41,933 bases of DNA from Nodosilinea foveolarum (GTDB taxonomy: Bacteria; Cyanobacteriota; Cyanobacteriia; Phormidesmidales; Phormidesmidaceae): contig QBMC01000021.1 of the NCBI GenBank assembly GCA_003242035.1, positions 1 through 41,933 of the forward strand, in the 5' to 3' direction. How positions within the stretch are numbered: the stretch's first letter is position 1; each line of letters begins with the position of its first letter. Below, one piece after another: positions 26,637 through 35,197 of the stretch. A program made the translations under genes and the position numbers. Under the pieces are notes generated by a model. That model saw only the letters and a program-made list of their open reading frames with translations. It was not told the origin of the DNA and searched no databases.

Positions 26637-28271
26637 ATGAAAGTTACTCAGGAAAATTTGCCCGATAGCCAAGTCGGACTGGAGATAGAAGTTCCCGCAG
26701 ACTTGTCTAAGCAAGGCTACGAAAAAGTGTTGCGTGACTATATGAAGTCGGCCAACATTCCTGGGTTTCGTAAGGGTAAAGTGCCTCGCCAGATTCTCAT
26801 TCAGCGCATCGGCACAATGCAGCTTAAAGCGGCAGCGCTAGAAGAAATTGTCCAGTCTGTGATTGAAAAGGCTATTAAGCAAGAAGAAATTGACGCACTG
26901 GGCAACTACCAGTTGCAGTCGAACTTCGAGGAGCTGATGGGGACTTACAAGCCGGGTGAACCTTTCACGCTGTCGGCTTCTGTGGACGTACCGCCTAGAG
27001 TAAAGCTCAGCGAGTACAAGGGGCTTTCTGTGCAGGCTGAAGAGATCAAAACCAAGGAAGGCCGTGTTGACGAAACGCTAGAGGGCTACCGGGAGAATCT
27101 GGCTACTTTGGTGCCTGTAGAAGATAGAGTGGCCAAAGAAGGCGATGTCGCCGTTGTAGACTTTGTGGGCAAGGCTGAGAACGCTGAAGGCGAAGTGGAA
27201 GCTTTCGACGGGGGAAGCGCCCAAGACTTCCAGGTCGAGATTAGCGAAGGCAAGTTTATTCCTGGCTTTGTAGAAGGCATGGTGGGAATGGAGCTAGAAG
27301 CCGAAAAAGACGTAGAAGTGACTTTCCCTGAAGACTATCCTCAGGCTGAATTAGCGGGTAAACCAGCTACATTCACGATTACGCTGAAGGAGCTGAAGGA
27401 GAAAGAACTGCCAGAAATTGACGATGATTTTGCTGAAGAAGTTAGCGAGTTTGAGACGCTCGAAGAGCTGCGTCAGTCCTTAGAAGAGCGCTATCAGAAA
27501 GAAGCGACCGATGCGACCGATGCGAACATCGACCAGGCTTTGCTTAATGAGTTGGTAAAGCATGTTGAAGCTGAGATTCCAAAGACTTTAATTCAGCGCG
27601 AAGTTGACTTCATTGTGACGCAGACCGCAATGCAGTTGAGCCGTCAGGGGATTGACCTAAGCAAGTTTTTGACCAAGGATTTGGTTGACAACATGCGTGA
27701 GAACGCTAAGCCTGAGGCTATTGAGCGCTTGAACCGAACGCTGGCGCTGGGTGAGATTGCTAAGCAGGAATCGCTTGCTATTACAGACGAAGAAGTAAAG
27801 GCTCGAACTGAAGAGATGATGGCTGAGGTTGATGATCCTAGCCAGGTCGATCCGGAGCGGTTGAATCAGGTCGTGAACGAGGATTTGCTGAAAGAGAAGA
27901 TTCTCGGCTGGCTGAAAGAAAACTCGAATGTTGAGCTAGTGCCTGAGGGGTCATTGGCTCCTGATGAAACGGAGGCCGGCGAGAGTGAAAGGGCGATCGC
28001 ATCTGACGGGACTGTAGACGTTGAGTCTGTAGAAGTGGCTGAAGAAACGGTTGAGACGCCTGAGGCTAAAGAAACGGCTGAGAATGAGAGCGAGGAAATG
28101 GTCTCTGAGTCTGCTGAAGTGCCAGCCGAAACTAAAGTAGCTGAGACTGAACCTGCTACATCCAAGGAACCCAAGGCTGAAAAAGCTAAGACTGAAAAAA
28201 CTGAAGGTGGGAATAAGAAGTCTAAGAAGAAGTCTAAGGGCGGGGCTAAGAAGCCTAAAGGTAAAAAATAG
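26637..28271 (+). CDS. tig: Trigger factor with long charged C-terminal tail
   Basis: A 544-residue ribosome-associated chaperone and peptidyl-prolyl isomerase. The ribosome-docking loop is GFRKGKVPR (43-51). The FKBP-type domain lies at about 165-245 (EGDVAVVDFVGKA, FIPGFVEGMVGM), and the helical C-domain follows to about 440. Usual length is 430-480; here residues 441-544 are an extra low-complexity tail, first acidic (Glu, Val, Ala, Thr) and then very Lys-rich (last 40 residues). ATG start. It is first in tig-clpP-clpX, with a 178-bp gap before clpP. Three 17-bp repeats lie just upstream. Confidence 0.96.
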   Translation: MKVTQENLPDSQVGLEIEVPADLSKQGYEKVLRDYMKSANIPGFRKGKVPRQILIQRIGTMQLKAAALEEIVQSVIEKAIKQEEIDALGNYQLQSNFEELMGTYKPGEPFTLSASVDVPPRVKLSEYKGLSVQAEEIKTKEGRVDETLEGYRENLATLVPVEDRVAKEGDVAVVDFVGKAENAEGEVEAFDGGSAQDFQVEISEGKFIPGFVEGMVGMELEAEKDVEVTFPEDYPQAELAGKPATFTITLKELKEKELPEIDDDFAEEVSEFETLEELRQSLEERYQKEATDATDANIDQALLNELVKHVEAEIPKTLIQREVDFIVTQTAMQLSRQGIDLSKFLTKDLVDNMRENAKPEAIERLNRTLALGEIAKQESLAITDEEVKARTEEMMAEVDDPSQVDPERLNQVVNEDLLKEKILGWLKENSNVELVPEGSLAPDETEAGESERAIASDGTVDVESVEVAEETVETPEAKETAENESEEMVSESAEVPAETKVAETEPATSKEPKAEKAKTEKTEGGNKKSKKKSKGGAKKPKGKK

Positions 28272-28449
28272 CTCTGGCAGCTAGTACGGATTCCCGATAA
28301 ATCAATCAATGTCAAAATGAGGCGACTTCGTTAGATTAGTAGCGCGTTTTAGTTCGAGGGTTAACCAAGGTTGATTCTGGAGGTTTAGCCCAAGATTGAG
28401 TTGAGATGCGGTACATTAATCACGTATACAAGGCAACTGCTTTAGGTTT

Positions 28450-29142
28450 ATGGATAGATTTAGTCAGAAGTCAGTGGTCGCTCCGGGCGAATTTTCTCCG
28501 TTTGGTAGTTTTCCTGTGGGTCAGCCCTCCGGCGCGATCCCGATGGTCGTTGAGCAGTCTGGGCGAGGAGAACGCGCTTTTGATATTTACTCCAGGTTAC
28601 TAAGGGAACGAATAATTTTCCTGGGTACGCCGGTGATGGACGAAGTGGCTGATTCTATCGTCGCTCAGCTCTTATTTCTAGATGCTGAAGATCCTGAGAA
28701 GGATGTCCAGATTTACATCAACTCTCCGGGCGGCTCGGTTACGGCTGGAATGGCCATCTACGATACGATGCAGCAGATTCGCCCGGATGTGGTAACGATT
28801 TGCTTTGGGCTAGCTGCTAGCATGGGAGCGTTTTTGCTATCAGGCGGAGCCAAGGGCAAGCGCATGTCTTTGCCGAGTTCTCGCATTATGATTCACCAGC
28901 CGTCTGGCGGCGCCCAAGGACAATCTGCTGACATTGAAATTCAGGCGCGTGAGATCCTTTATCTCAAAAAGCGGCTGAATGAGATGCTGGCTGAGCATAC
29001 GGGTCAGGATTTGGAGAAAATTGAAGCGGATACTGAGCGGGACTTTTTTATGTCTGCTGAGGAAGCGATGGAGTACGGACTGATTGACAAGGTCGTTACT
29101 CAAAAAATGCTCTCTGATACTAAGCTGACCGCAGTAGGTTAA
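28450..29142 (+). CDS. clpP: ATP-dependent Clp protease proteolytic subunit
   Basis: A 230-residue ClpP serine peptidase. The triad Ser124 (LAASMGAF), His149 (IMIHQP) and Asp198 (DTERDFF) has the same spacing as E. coli ClpP. The [15 protein letters not shown] segment and the [10 protein letters not shown] helix are typical. Residues 1-33 are a Gly/Pro/Ser-rich extension likely removed on maturation; a second start at Met32 is possible. It forms the protease chamber used by ClpX, whose gene begins only 6 bp after its stop. By position it is the ClpP2-type paralogue that accompanies clpX in cyanobacteria. Confidence 0.96.
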   Translation: MDRFSQKSVVAPGEFSPFGSFPVGQPSGAIPMVVEQSGRGERAFDIYSRLLRERIIFLGTPVMDEVADSIVAQLLFLDAEDPEKDVQIYINSPGGSVTAGMAIYDTMQQIRPDVVTICFGLAASMGAFLLSGGAKGKRMSLPSSRIMIHQPSGGAQGQSADIEIQAREILYLKKRLNEMLAEHTGQDLEKIEADTERDFFMSAEEAMEYGLIDKVVTQKMLSDTKLTAVG

Positions 29143-29148
29143 CCGGCT

Positions 29149-30486
29149 ATGTCTAAGTACGACTCCCATTTGAAGTGCTCTTTTTGCGGTAAGTCGCAAG
29201 AGCAGGTGCGGAAGCTAATCGCAGGGCCTGGGGTCTACGTTTGCGATGAGTGCGTTGACTTGTGCAATGAGATTCTGGACGAGGAGCTATTTGATTCTGG
29301 CTCCTCTGTGGCGTCTCCTTCGCCGCGCCGCGAGCAAAATCCGGAGAAAAGGCGGAAGTCCTCTTCTCCGCTAGCGCTCAACCAAATTCCTAAGCCGCGT
29401 GAGATTAAGTCTTATTTGGATGAGCATGTCATTGGTCAAGATGAAGCTAAGAAGGTGCTCTCTGTAGCGGTGTATAACCACTATAAGCGTCTGAGCTTTG
29501 TGAATCGCGATGAGGAAGATGAGCTTGAGGATGATATCGAGCTACAGAAGTCGAACATCTTAATGATTGGCCCGACGGGTTGCGGTAAGACGCTGCTGGC
29601 TCAAACGCTGGCGACGATTTTAGACGTTCCCTTTGCGGTAGCAGATGCAACTACGCTGACCGAGGCAGGCTATGTCGGCGAGGACGTAGAGAACATCTTA
29701 TTGCGACTGCTTCAGGTTGCAGATTTAGACGTGGATGAAGCTCAGCGCGGCATTATTTATATTGACGAGATTGATAAGATTGCGCGTAAGAGCGAGAATC
29801 CTTCGATTACCCGAGATGTTTCGGGTGAGGGCGTTCAGCAGGCGTTGCTGAAGATGCTAGAAGGGACGGTTGCTAACGTGCCGCCTCAGGGTGGACGCAA
29901 GCATCCCTATCAGGACTGTATTCAAATTGATACGAAGAATATCTTATTTGTCTGCGGGGGTGCGTTTGTGGGTCTTGACAAGATTGTAGAGCAGCGTATT
30001 GGTAAGAAGTCGATGGGCTTTGTGCAGTCGGGCGATTCTGCGAAGACGGGCGTTAACTCGGTTGCAACGCTGAAGCATTTAGAAGCGGACGACATCGTTA
30101 AATTTGGGATGATTCCTGAGTTTGTTGGCCGTATCCCGGCCATTTCGATTGTGGAGCCGCTAGATGAGGGTACGCTAGTTTCTATTTTGACGGAGCCGAA
30201 GAATGCTCTGGTGAAGCAGTTTAAGAAGCTGATGCGGATGGATAATGTGGAGCTGGAGTTTCAGCCGGAGGCGATCGCTGCGATCGCCAAAGAAGCCTTC
30301 AACCGCAAAACTGGCGCTCGCGCCCTCCGCAGCATCATTGAAGAAATTATGCTCGACGTTATGTACGAGCTGCCCTCCCGCGACGACGTGACCCACTGCG
30401 TTTTGACCAAAGAGATGGTGGAGAATCGTTCGACCGCAGAATTGCTCATGCATCCAACGTCGATTCCTGAGCCTGAGTCGGCTTAG
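29149..30486 (+). CDS. clpX: Clp protease ATP-binding subunit ClpX
   Basis: A 445-residue AAA+ unfoldase that selects tagged substrates (such as ssrA) and feeds them to ClpP. The N-terminal zinc-binding domain has Cys10, Cys13, Cys32 and Cys35. Walker A is GPTGCGKT (141-148), the pore loop [12 protein letters not shown], Walker [11 protein letters not shown], and the IGF-type ClpP-docking loop is represented by [23 protein letters not shown] is the sensor-2 region. It is 6 bp after clpP, so the two are translated together. Two HIP1 palindromes lie 1 bp apart in its 3' part. Confidence 0.97.
   Translation: MSKYDSHLKCSFCGKSQEQVRKLIAGPGVYVCDECVDLCNEILDEELFDSGSSVASPSPRREQNPEKRRKSSSPLALNQIPKPREIKSYLDEHVIGQDEAKKVLSVAVYNHYKRLSFVNRDEEDELEDDIELQKSNILMIGPTGCGKTLLAQTLATILDVPFAVADATTLTEAGYVGEDVENILLRLLQVADLDVDEAQRGIIYIDEIDKIARKSENPSITRDVSGEGVQQALLKMLEGTVANVPPQGGRKHPYQDCIQIDTKNILFVCGGAFVGLDKIVEQRIGKKSMGFVQSGDSAKTGVNSVATLKHLEADDIVKFGMIPEFVGRIPAISIVEPLDEGTLVSILTEPKNALVKQFKKLMRMDNVELEFQPEAIAAIAKEAFNRKTGARALRSIIEEIMLDVMYELPSRDDVTHCVLTKEMVENRSTAELLMHPTSIPEPESA
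30271..30287. repeat. Two adjacent HIP1 palindromes inside clpX
   Basis: GCGATCGC at 30271-30278 and 30280-30287, one base apart, encoding Ala-Ile-Ala-Ala-Ile-Ala. In the 60 nt before the pair I count 23 G and 7 C; in the 60 nt after, 12 G and 20 C. The same switch is seen at most other HIP1 copies in the window. Confidence 0.95.
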
Positions 30487-30528
30487 TCCACCGGTCAGAC
30501 TGTAGGCGAACAATAAAGGTGAATCTAT

Positions 30529-31431
30529 ATGTCCTACGTAAGCGTTAACGGTGTCGATCATTACTACGAGTGGATTTCAAGTCAGGATAACCCAGGCGAC
30601 TATTCGAAACCAGTGATGGTATTCCTGCACGGTTGGGCGGGGTCTGCTCGCTACTGGGAATCGACGGCAAGAGCGATTCAATCTGAATATGACTGTTTGC
30701 TTTATGACATGCGGGGGTTTGGGCGATCTTCCGCAGGAAGGGCCACGCCAACGCGTCCTGCCAACCCAGGAACCCTAGCTACTAACCCATCTCTAAACAC
30801 GCTAGAAAGCTTCGCGGACGACCTTTTAGGTTTACTAGACGCTCTCGGCTTAGATAAACCGATATACATGAACGCCCACTCTCTAGGCGGCTCAGCTGGT
30901 CTATATTTTTTAGACCGCTACCCAGATCGCGTTGAAAAAGCGATCCTGACCTGTAACGGCAGCTTCCCCTATCAAAAAATTGCCTTCGAGCTGTTCTACT
31001 TCTTCGGCGGTGGCGTCGTTGCTTTTCGACCTCAGTGGCTCGGCAAAATTCCGCTTGTTCCTCAAATGTTTATGTCGCGCTTCCTCAAGCGTTCGATTCC
31101 CTACAGCGAGAAAAAAGCCTTCCTTAATGACTTTTTAATGGCCGATGGCCCCACCTCAATGGGCACACTCAAAGCCGCTGTGAGTAAACATGCAACCGAG
31201 GCAATGCCGGTTGCTTTTTCATCGCTGAAAGTGCCAACGCTGATGATCTCTGGCGAGTATGACAAGATTACGCCTGCAAAGTTGGGGAAAGAGGCGGCTG
31301 AAATGAGCGATCGCATCGAATATGTCCTCATGCCAAACACCGCCCACTTTCCAATGTTGGAAGACGCAGATAACTATTTAAAAATAATGAACTCGTTTTT
31401 AGTAGGTGCTGAACTCCCTATTAGTGTGTAA
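30529..31431 (+). CDS. Alpha/beta hydrolase
   Basis: A 300-residue alpha/beta-hydrolase-fold protein. The oxyanion HGWAGSARYWE motif, the YDMRGFGRSS turn, the nucleophile elbow NAHSLGGSAG (Ser118), the acid in ISGEYDKITP and the His in NTAHFPMLED complete the triad, so it should be active. A Thr/Pro/Asn-rich insert of about 20 residues follows the RGFGRSS turn. Substrate unknown; many relatives hydrolyse esters or lactones. There is no signal peptide. AAGGTG lies 7 nt before the ATG. It is 42 bp after clpX on the same strand and may be read with it. Confidence 0.88.
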   Translation: MSYVSVNGVDHYYEWISSQDNPGDYSKPVMVFLHGWAGSARYWESTARAIQSEYDCLLYDMRGFGRSSAGRATPTRPANPGTLATNPSLNTLESFADDLLGLLDALGLDKPIYMNAHSLGGSAGLYFLDRYPDRVEKAILTCNGSFPYQKIAFELFYFFGGGVVAFRPQWLGKIPLVPQMFMSRFLKRSIPYSEKKAFLNDFLMADGPTSMGTLKAAVSKHATEAMPVAFSSLKVPTLMISGEYDKITPAKLGKEAAEMSDRIEYVLMPNTAHFPMLEDADNYLKIMNSFLVGAELPISV

Positions 31432-31458
31432 TTGCTCGGCCTGCGGCCATTTTCAAGT

Positions 31459-32025
31459 TTAAGTTACTCTGAGGTATCCAAAAAGGTCTTGTACTGCGAG
31501 CTGTAGTGGGTTTGCAAATGTAGGCATAATTAGGTGATCGCCCGCTTTCTCCAAAGACAATGGAGTCTGCTCAGACCGATAAACCAAGACAATCTTTTCT
31601 GCTGGATCGACTAGCCAGCCTAAGGTAGCACCGTAATTTAAACAGTGCAGAATATTACTGGTTACCCGAGTAGAAGACTGCCCTGGACTTAAGATTTCGA
31701 TTGTCCAATTTGGCGGTTGATTAAATTGATTCGCGACTGTTCCATCTTCATTAGTAGGAATACTCTCCCAACTAAAGACTGCAATATCTGGGACAATTGA
31801 ACGCCCTCCAAATGTGCAGCGTAACTCTGGGAAAGCCCATGCAGTCTTTTGTATTTGCGTAACGGCATTTATCTGAGTCGTCAATGCACCCTGGATCGTA
31901 CTGTGCTGGCCTTGAGGCATCGGCTTCTGAATAATTTGGCCGTCAACAAATTCGCTGGTAGGCTTAGCTTCTGGCAGCGCTAGAAAGTCTGACAGAAGAA
32001 TCGGTTTGGTGAATGCTTGAACCAT
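31459..32025 (-). CDS. Uma2 family protein (DUF820)
   Basis: A 188-residue protein of the Uma2/DUF820 family, which is greatly expanded in cyanobacteria and has a restriction-endonuclease-like (PD-(D/E)xK) fold. Visible motifs are KPTSEFVDGQIIQKPMPQGQHS, SIVPDIAVFSW (the conserved Pro-Asp), WTIEILSPGQS (the conserved Glu) and the late GWLVDP. Whether these proteins cut DNA is unproven, and their function is unknown. It is convergent with the hydrolase gene (27 bp) and lies 64 bp after the GntR gene on the same strand. Confidence 0.9.
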   Translation of the reverse strand: MVQAFTKPILLSDFLALPEAKPTSEFVDGQIIQKPMPQGQHSTIQGALTTQINAVTQIQKTAWAFPELRCTFGGRSIVPDIAVFSWESIPTNEDGTVANQFNQPPNWTIEILSPGQSSTRVTSNILHCLNYGATLGWLVDPAEKIVLVYRSEQTPLSLEKAGDHLIMPTFANPLQLAVQDLFGYLRVT

Positions 32026-32089
32026 AGCTAGATCGCTGATGAACTAACAAATCTGCTCGGCTATTGGTCAGACTGCTTTTCTAATTGAT

Positions 32090-33070
32090 CTAGTCTAAAC
32101 CCAATTCACGCTTAAGCAATTCAATAGATTTTTCGCCGATGTAGTTGCCACAGCGAATAATCTCAGGTGGACGGATAATGTCGTTTCTAGCGCTCAGCAT
32201 CGCTTCTTTAATGATTGGATAGCTAGCATTGTCGGCCAGGATTGTTTGAGCGCTACGGACAACTGCTGATAGCTTCTGAGCGTCTTCTGCTTGTGCGGTC
32301 ATGACTAGAATGTCGTCGCCGCGCAGACTGTAAGAAAGGACTTCGGCGATGCGGATGATGCCTGTACTGAGGCTGACGATGCCTAAGCAGGTATCTTTCG
32401 GTAGCTCTTTGATGAGTTTGCGCTCTGCGACGTAGTCGTTGATGTCGATGGGGATGACGCGGACGGACTTGGGGGCGGCGATCGCCTCCGCCTCACTGAT
32501 AAAGTACCGACTGGTCACCACCGTCCCTGATCGCGTCTGGGCCAATACCTGATCGAGTTCTTCTAGCGGCACCAACTGCACTGGAATTTTTAGCGCCTGC
32601 TCTAACTCGCGCACCATCAGTTCGCCTGCACCATCTTCTTTTTTTATGGTAACTAGCACCCGAGCGCTACAGCGCAAGCGCCAGTCTACTTCGGTCATAA
32701 ATAGCTCGCGGGCCTGGTGCAAAGAGCAACCCTGACGTAATAGCTCATCTAGGCTATTCTCTACGAGTTCTTGAGCCTTTGGAAACTTATCGAGTAGTGG
32801 CGAACCGGGCTTAACAATTTCTGTGGTGCCCTCTGCTCGAACGTAAATGCCCGATCCTGGCATCGCTTCTACCACGCCTGCATCTTCTAACTGCCGGTAC
32901 ACCTTACTGATGGTATTGCGGTGTAGGCCGGTTTGCATCGCGAGCTGTCGGGTACTGGGCAGGCGATAGCTAGGCGGATATTGGCGAGAGGCGATCGCAA
33001 ACCAAATTTGGTCGTATAGCTGCGTGGACGCTGGTATTTCGCTGTCTGTTTGAATATGAAACTGAACCAC
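32090..33070 (-). CDS. GntR-family transcriptional regulator
   Basis: A 326-residue regulator with an N-terminal GntR winged helix (about 10-80): QIWFAIASRQYPPSYRLPS, the recognition helix LHRNTISKVYRQLEDAGVVE and the wing MPGSGIYV. The C-terminal two-thirds is not an obvious UTRA, FCD or aminotransferase domain; it looks like the effector part of a cyanobacterial GntR group (Synechocystis Sll1961, linked to photosystem ratio, may be the relative, from memory). The start is GTG at 33070. It is divergent from the S1-domain gene with 252 bp between them, a position from which it could control itself or that gene. Confidence 0.82.
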   Translation of the reverse strand: MVQFHIQTDSEIPASTQLYDQIWFAIASRQYPPSYRLPSTRQLAMQTGLHRNTISKVYRQLEDAGVVEAMPGSGIYVRAEGTTEIVKPGSPLLDKFPKAQELVENSLDELLRQGCSLHQARELFMTEVDWRLRCSARVLVTIKKEDGAGELMVRELEQALKIPVQLVPLEELDQVLAQTRSGTVVTSRYFISEAEAIAAPKSVRVIPIDINDYVAERKLIKELPKDTCLGIVSLSTGIIRIAEVLSYSLRGDDILVMTAQAEDAQKLSAVVRSAQTILADNASYPIIKEAMLSARNDIIRPPEIIRCGNYIGEKSIELLKRELGLD

Positions 33071-33255
33071 TGCTAAAGCTCCCGTGCTGCAGATATAGGC
33101 CAGCCTAGCGGTGATGCTAGCCCAACGGAATTCTAATACAAGTTGTCTATAACTAGAGATTAATCGGGAATCTGTCGTTCGTGGCGACGGATTTTAGGTT
33201 TTGCCGGTTTGCTCAATAATTCTTGACGATAGAAGGGCTATCTGGTGAGTGTCAG

Positions 33256-33283
33256 TTGCAAACCACCAATAACCCTCTATATT
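33256..33283 (+). promoter_or_regulatory. Candidate promoter of the S1-domain gene
   Basis: TTGCAA (33256-33261), a 16-bp spacer and TATATT (33278-33283) put the start of transcription near 33290, about 33 nt before the TTG start codon. Confidence 0.4.
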
Positions 33284-33307
33284 TGAAAGACTATACGCCA
33301 AATTTTG

Positions 33308-33313
33308 AAGGAG
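33308..33313 (+). promoter_or_regulatory. Shine-Dalgarno that fixes the S1-gene start
   Basis: AAGGAG lies 9 nt before the TTG at 33323. An earlier in-frame TTG at 33305 overlaps this site and is therefore not the start. Confidence 0.7.
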
Positions 33314-33322
33314 ATTTCTCCG

Positions 33323-34204
33323 TTGACCTTTTCAGCCGAAGATTTTGCAGCAGCTCTAGAAGCGCAGGACTACCAGTTTGCACCCGGTAGCGTGGTGTCT
33401 GGCACGGTAGAAACGCATGAGCCGGATGGGGCCTACGTCGATATTGGCGGTAAATCGGCAGCGTTCTTGCCGATTAAGGAAGCCTCGCTAGAGTCCGACG
33501 TTACGCTCGAAGAAGCCGTGCCCATTGGCACCGAGCGTAAGTTCATCATCGTGCGAGACCAGGATGCTAATGGCCAAATGGTGATTTCTATTCGCCAGAT
33601 GGAGATTAAGGCGCTTTGGGAGAAGCTGAGGGAACGCCAGGAGAATGGGGACGTGCTGGAGGTGACTATTTCTGGCAGTAATAAGGGCGGCGTGACGGCA
33701 GATGTAAGTGGGCTGCGGGCGTTTATTCCGCGATCGCACCTGGGAAAACGAGTAGAAGACCTCGATTCACTGATGGGTGAAACTATCAACGTTGCGTTCC
33801 TAGAAGTGGATGAAGACAACAATAAGCTGCTGCTTTCTGAGCGCGTTGCCGCTAGAGCAACGGCCATGAGCCATTTGAATAAAGGGGAGCTGATTGAAGG
33901 GACAGTCGCTTCGCTAAAGCCTTTTGGTGCGTTTATCGACTTCGGTGGCGCTTCGGGCTTGCTACACATTAAGCAAATTAGTAAGAGCTATGTTTCAGCG
34001 CTGGGCGATGTGCTCGTCGTGGGCGAGCCGATTAAGGCGGTGGTGCTAAATATTGACGAGGAGCGGGGCCGGATTGCGCTTTCTACTCAGGTGCTAGAAA
34101 AGTATCCGGGCGAGATGATGAAAGATAAGGCTACGGTGATGGCCGAGGCTGAAGAGCGGGCTAAGCACGTAGAGAAAACGCTAGCTGCGGGCGACGGCAA
34201 CTAA
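33323..34204 (+). CDS. S1 RNA-binding domain protein (short ribosomal S1 homologue)
   Basis: A 293-residue protein with three S1/OB domains. Domain 1 is at about 20-90 (VVSGTVETHEPDGAYVDIGG), domain 2 at about 108-175 (a diverged copy, GLRAFIPRSHLG) and domain 3 at about 190-260 (ELIEGTVASLKPFGAFIDFGG, SGLLHI). Cyanobacteria usually have two short S1 proteins; this one is the length of the shorter kind (Synechocystis rps1B/nbp1-like), so it may bind mRNA on the 30S subunit or act as a free RNA-binding protein. The start is TTG with AAGGAG. It lies 97 bp upstream of tab2, another RNA/translation gene. Confidence 0.88.
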   Translation: MTFSAEDFAAALEAQDYQFAPGSVVSGTVETHEPDGAYVDIGGKSAAFLPIKEASLESDVTLEEAVPIGTERKFIIVRDQDANGQMVISIRQMEIKALWEKLRERQENGDVLEVTISGSNKGGVTADVSGLRAFIPRSHLGKRVEDLDSLMGETINVAFLEVDEDNNKLLLSERVAARATAMSHLNKGELIEGTVASLKPFGAFIDFGGASGLLHIKQISKSYVSALGDVLVVGEPIKAVVLNIDEERGRIALSTQVLEKYPGEMMKDKATVMAEAEERAKHVEKTLAAGDGN

Positions 34205-34301
34205 ACGCTAGTTGCCACTGCTGTTCGCTGCCCTATTTTTAAGGGGCTTTTCTAAAAGATCTGGATATAAAGCTAGATGAGACTTTTTACATAAGGAACC
34301 G

Positions 34302-35195
34302 ATGGGCACTGTTTGGGAGCTGGATTTTTACTCCAGACCAATCTTGGATGAGCGCAAGAAAAAGCGCTGGGAGATTTTGATCTGCGAGGGCGTACAGGCG
34401 GTGGATGATAATCCTGAAGATCTGTTTCGCTACAGCAAGTACGTGTCGAATAATGAGGTGAACTCGGATCAGCTAAAGCAGGCTTTGGAAGAGGCGATCG
34501 CTCAATCTGGCAATCAACCTACCAAAGTTCGCTACTTTCGCTATCAGATGCAAAATATGATCAAGCGAGCCTGCGAAGAAGTCGGGCTGATTCCTTACCC
34601 GAGTCGCCGGACGCTTGCTTTACAGCGATGGTTGGAAGATCGCCAGGAAACCGTATATCCCAAGGAATCGGGCTATCAAGCTAGCGCTTCTCCTTCGGTT
34701 GCCAAGCCGCTAGAGGTAGTAAGTCCCTTGCCCGATGCGCTCAAGGGGCAACAATGGGCGCTTGTGACCTTACCGGCTGAAGCGTTCAAAGACATGGACG
34801 AGTGGGATATTGGTTTCGGTGAAGCTTTTCCGCTGGGCATGGCAGGCGTAGAGCCGGATACGCAAATTCCTGGATTTATTATCTATTCGTCTCGCGCTAC
34901 GGCCTTAGCCGCTTGGATGTCTGGGTTAGAGATCGCTGCGGTTAGAGCTGCGCAAGAAGAGTCTACGAACTATGCTTCTGGCAATACAGAGACGGCTCGG
35001 GTGCTGATGGATACGGGGACGATTGAAACCTGGCTGTTGGCTGATCTGGTCGGTGAGGAAACTCAGGCGGAGGGTCAGCGGTTTGAGGATGCGAAGCAGT
35101 CTGCAAACAATGTGCACTTCATCGCGGTGCAAGATAGTCCGGAGTCGGAGTCTTTTGCGGGATTTTGGCTGATGCAGTCGCGGGATTTTGGCTGA
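34302..35195 (+). CDS. Tab2/Atab2 family RNA-binding protein
   Basis: A 297-residue member of the family defined by Chlamydomonas Tab2 and Arabidopsis Atab2, which bind the psaB 5' leader and are needed for photosystem translation in plastids. The family start MGTVWELDFYSRPILDERKKKRWE is split by no gap and followed by KVRYFRYQMQNMI, LIPYPSRRTLALQRWLEDR, and near the C terminus ETWLLADL and SFAGFWLMQS. An AAGGA lies just before the ATG. The function in cyanobacteria is inferred to be translation of photosystem mRNAs. The stop codon overlaps the start of the next gene (TGATG). Confidence 0.92.
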   Translation: MGTVWELDFYSRPILDERKKKRWEILICEGVQAVDDNPEDLFRYSKYVSNNEVNSDQLKQALEEAIAQSGNQPTKVRYFRYQMQNMIKRACEEVGLIPYPSRRTLALQRWLEDRQETVYPKESGYQASASPSVAKPLEVVSPLPDALKGQQWALVTLPAEAFKDMDEWDIGFGEAFPLGMAGVEPDTQIPGFIIYSSRATALAAWMSGLEIAAVRAAQEESTNYASGNTETARVLMDTGTIETWLLADLVGEETQAEGQRFEDAKQSANNVHFIAVQDSPESESFAGFWLMQSRDFG

Positions 35196-35197
35196 TG
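35157..35197 (+). repeat. 18-bp direct repeat at the tab2/permease junction
   Basis: GCGGGATTTTGGCTGATG occurs at 35157-35174 and 35180-35197, a 23-bp period. Because 23 is not a multiple of three, the two copies are read in different frames by tab2 and, if its frame is extended back, by the permease gene. Confidence 0.95.

Noticed and set aside
27866-28315. 149-codon frame antisense to the tig tail
   Set aside because: Ser/Thr/Val-rich translation is the complement of the Glu/Lys-rich tail, a low-complexity artefact.
35165-35194. Permease start at the upstream TTG
   Set aside because: This segment is the duplicated end of tab2 in another frame; the ATG in the TGATG overlap is a better start.
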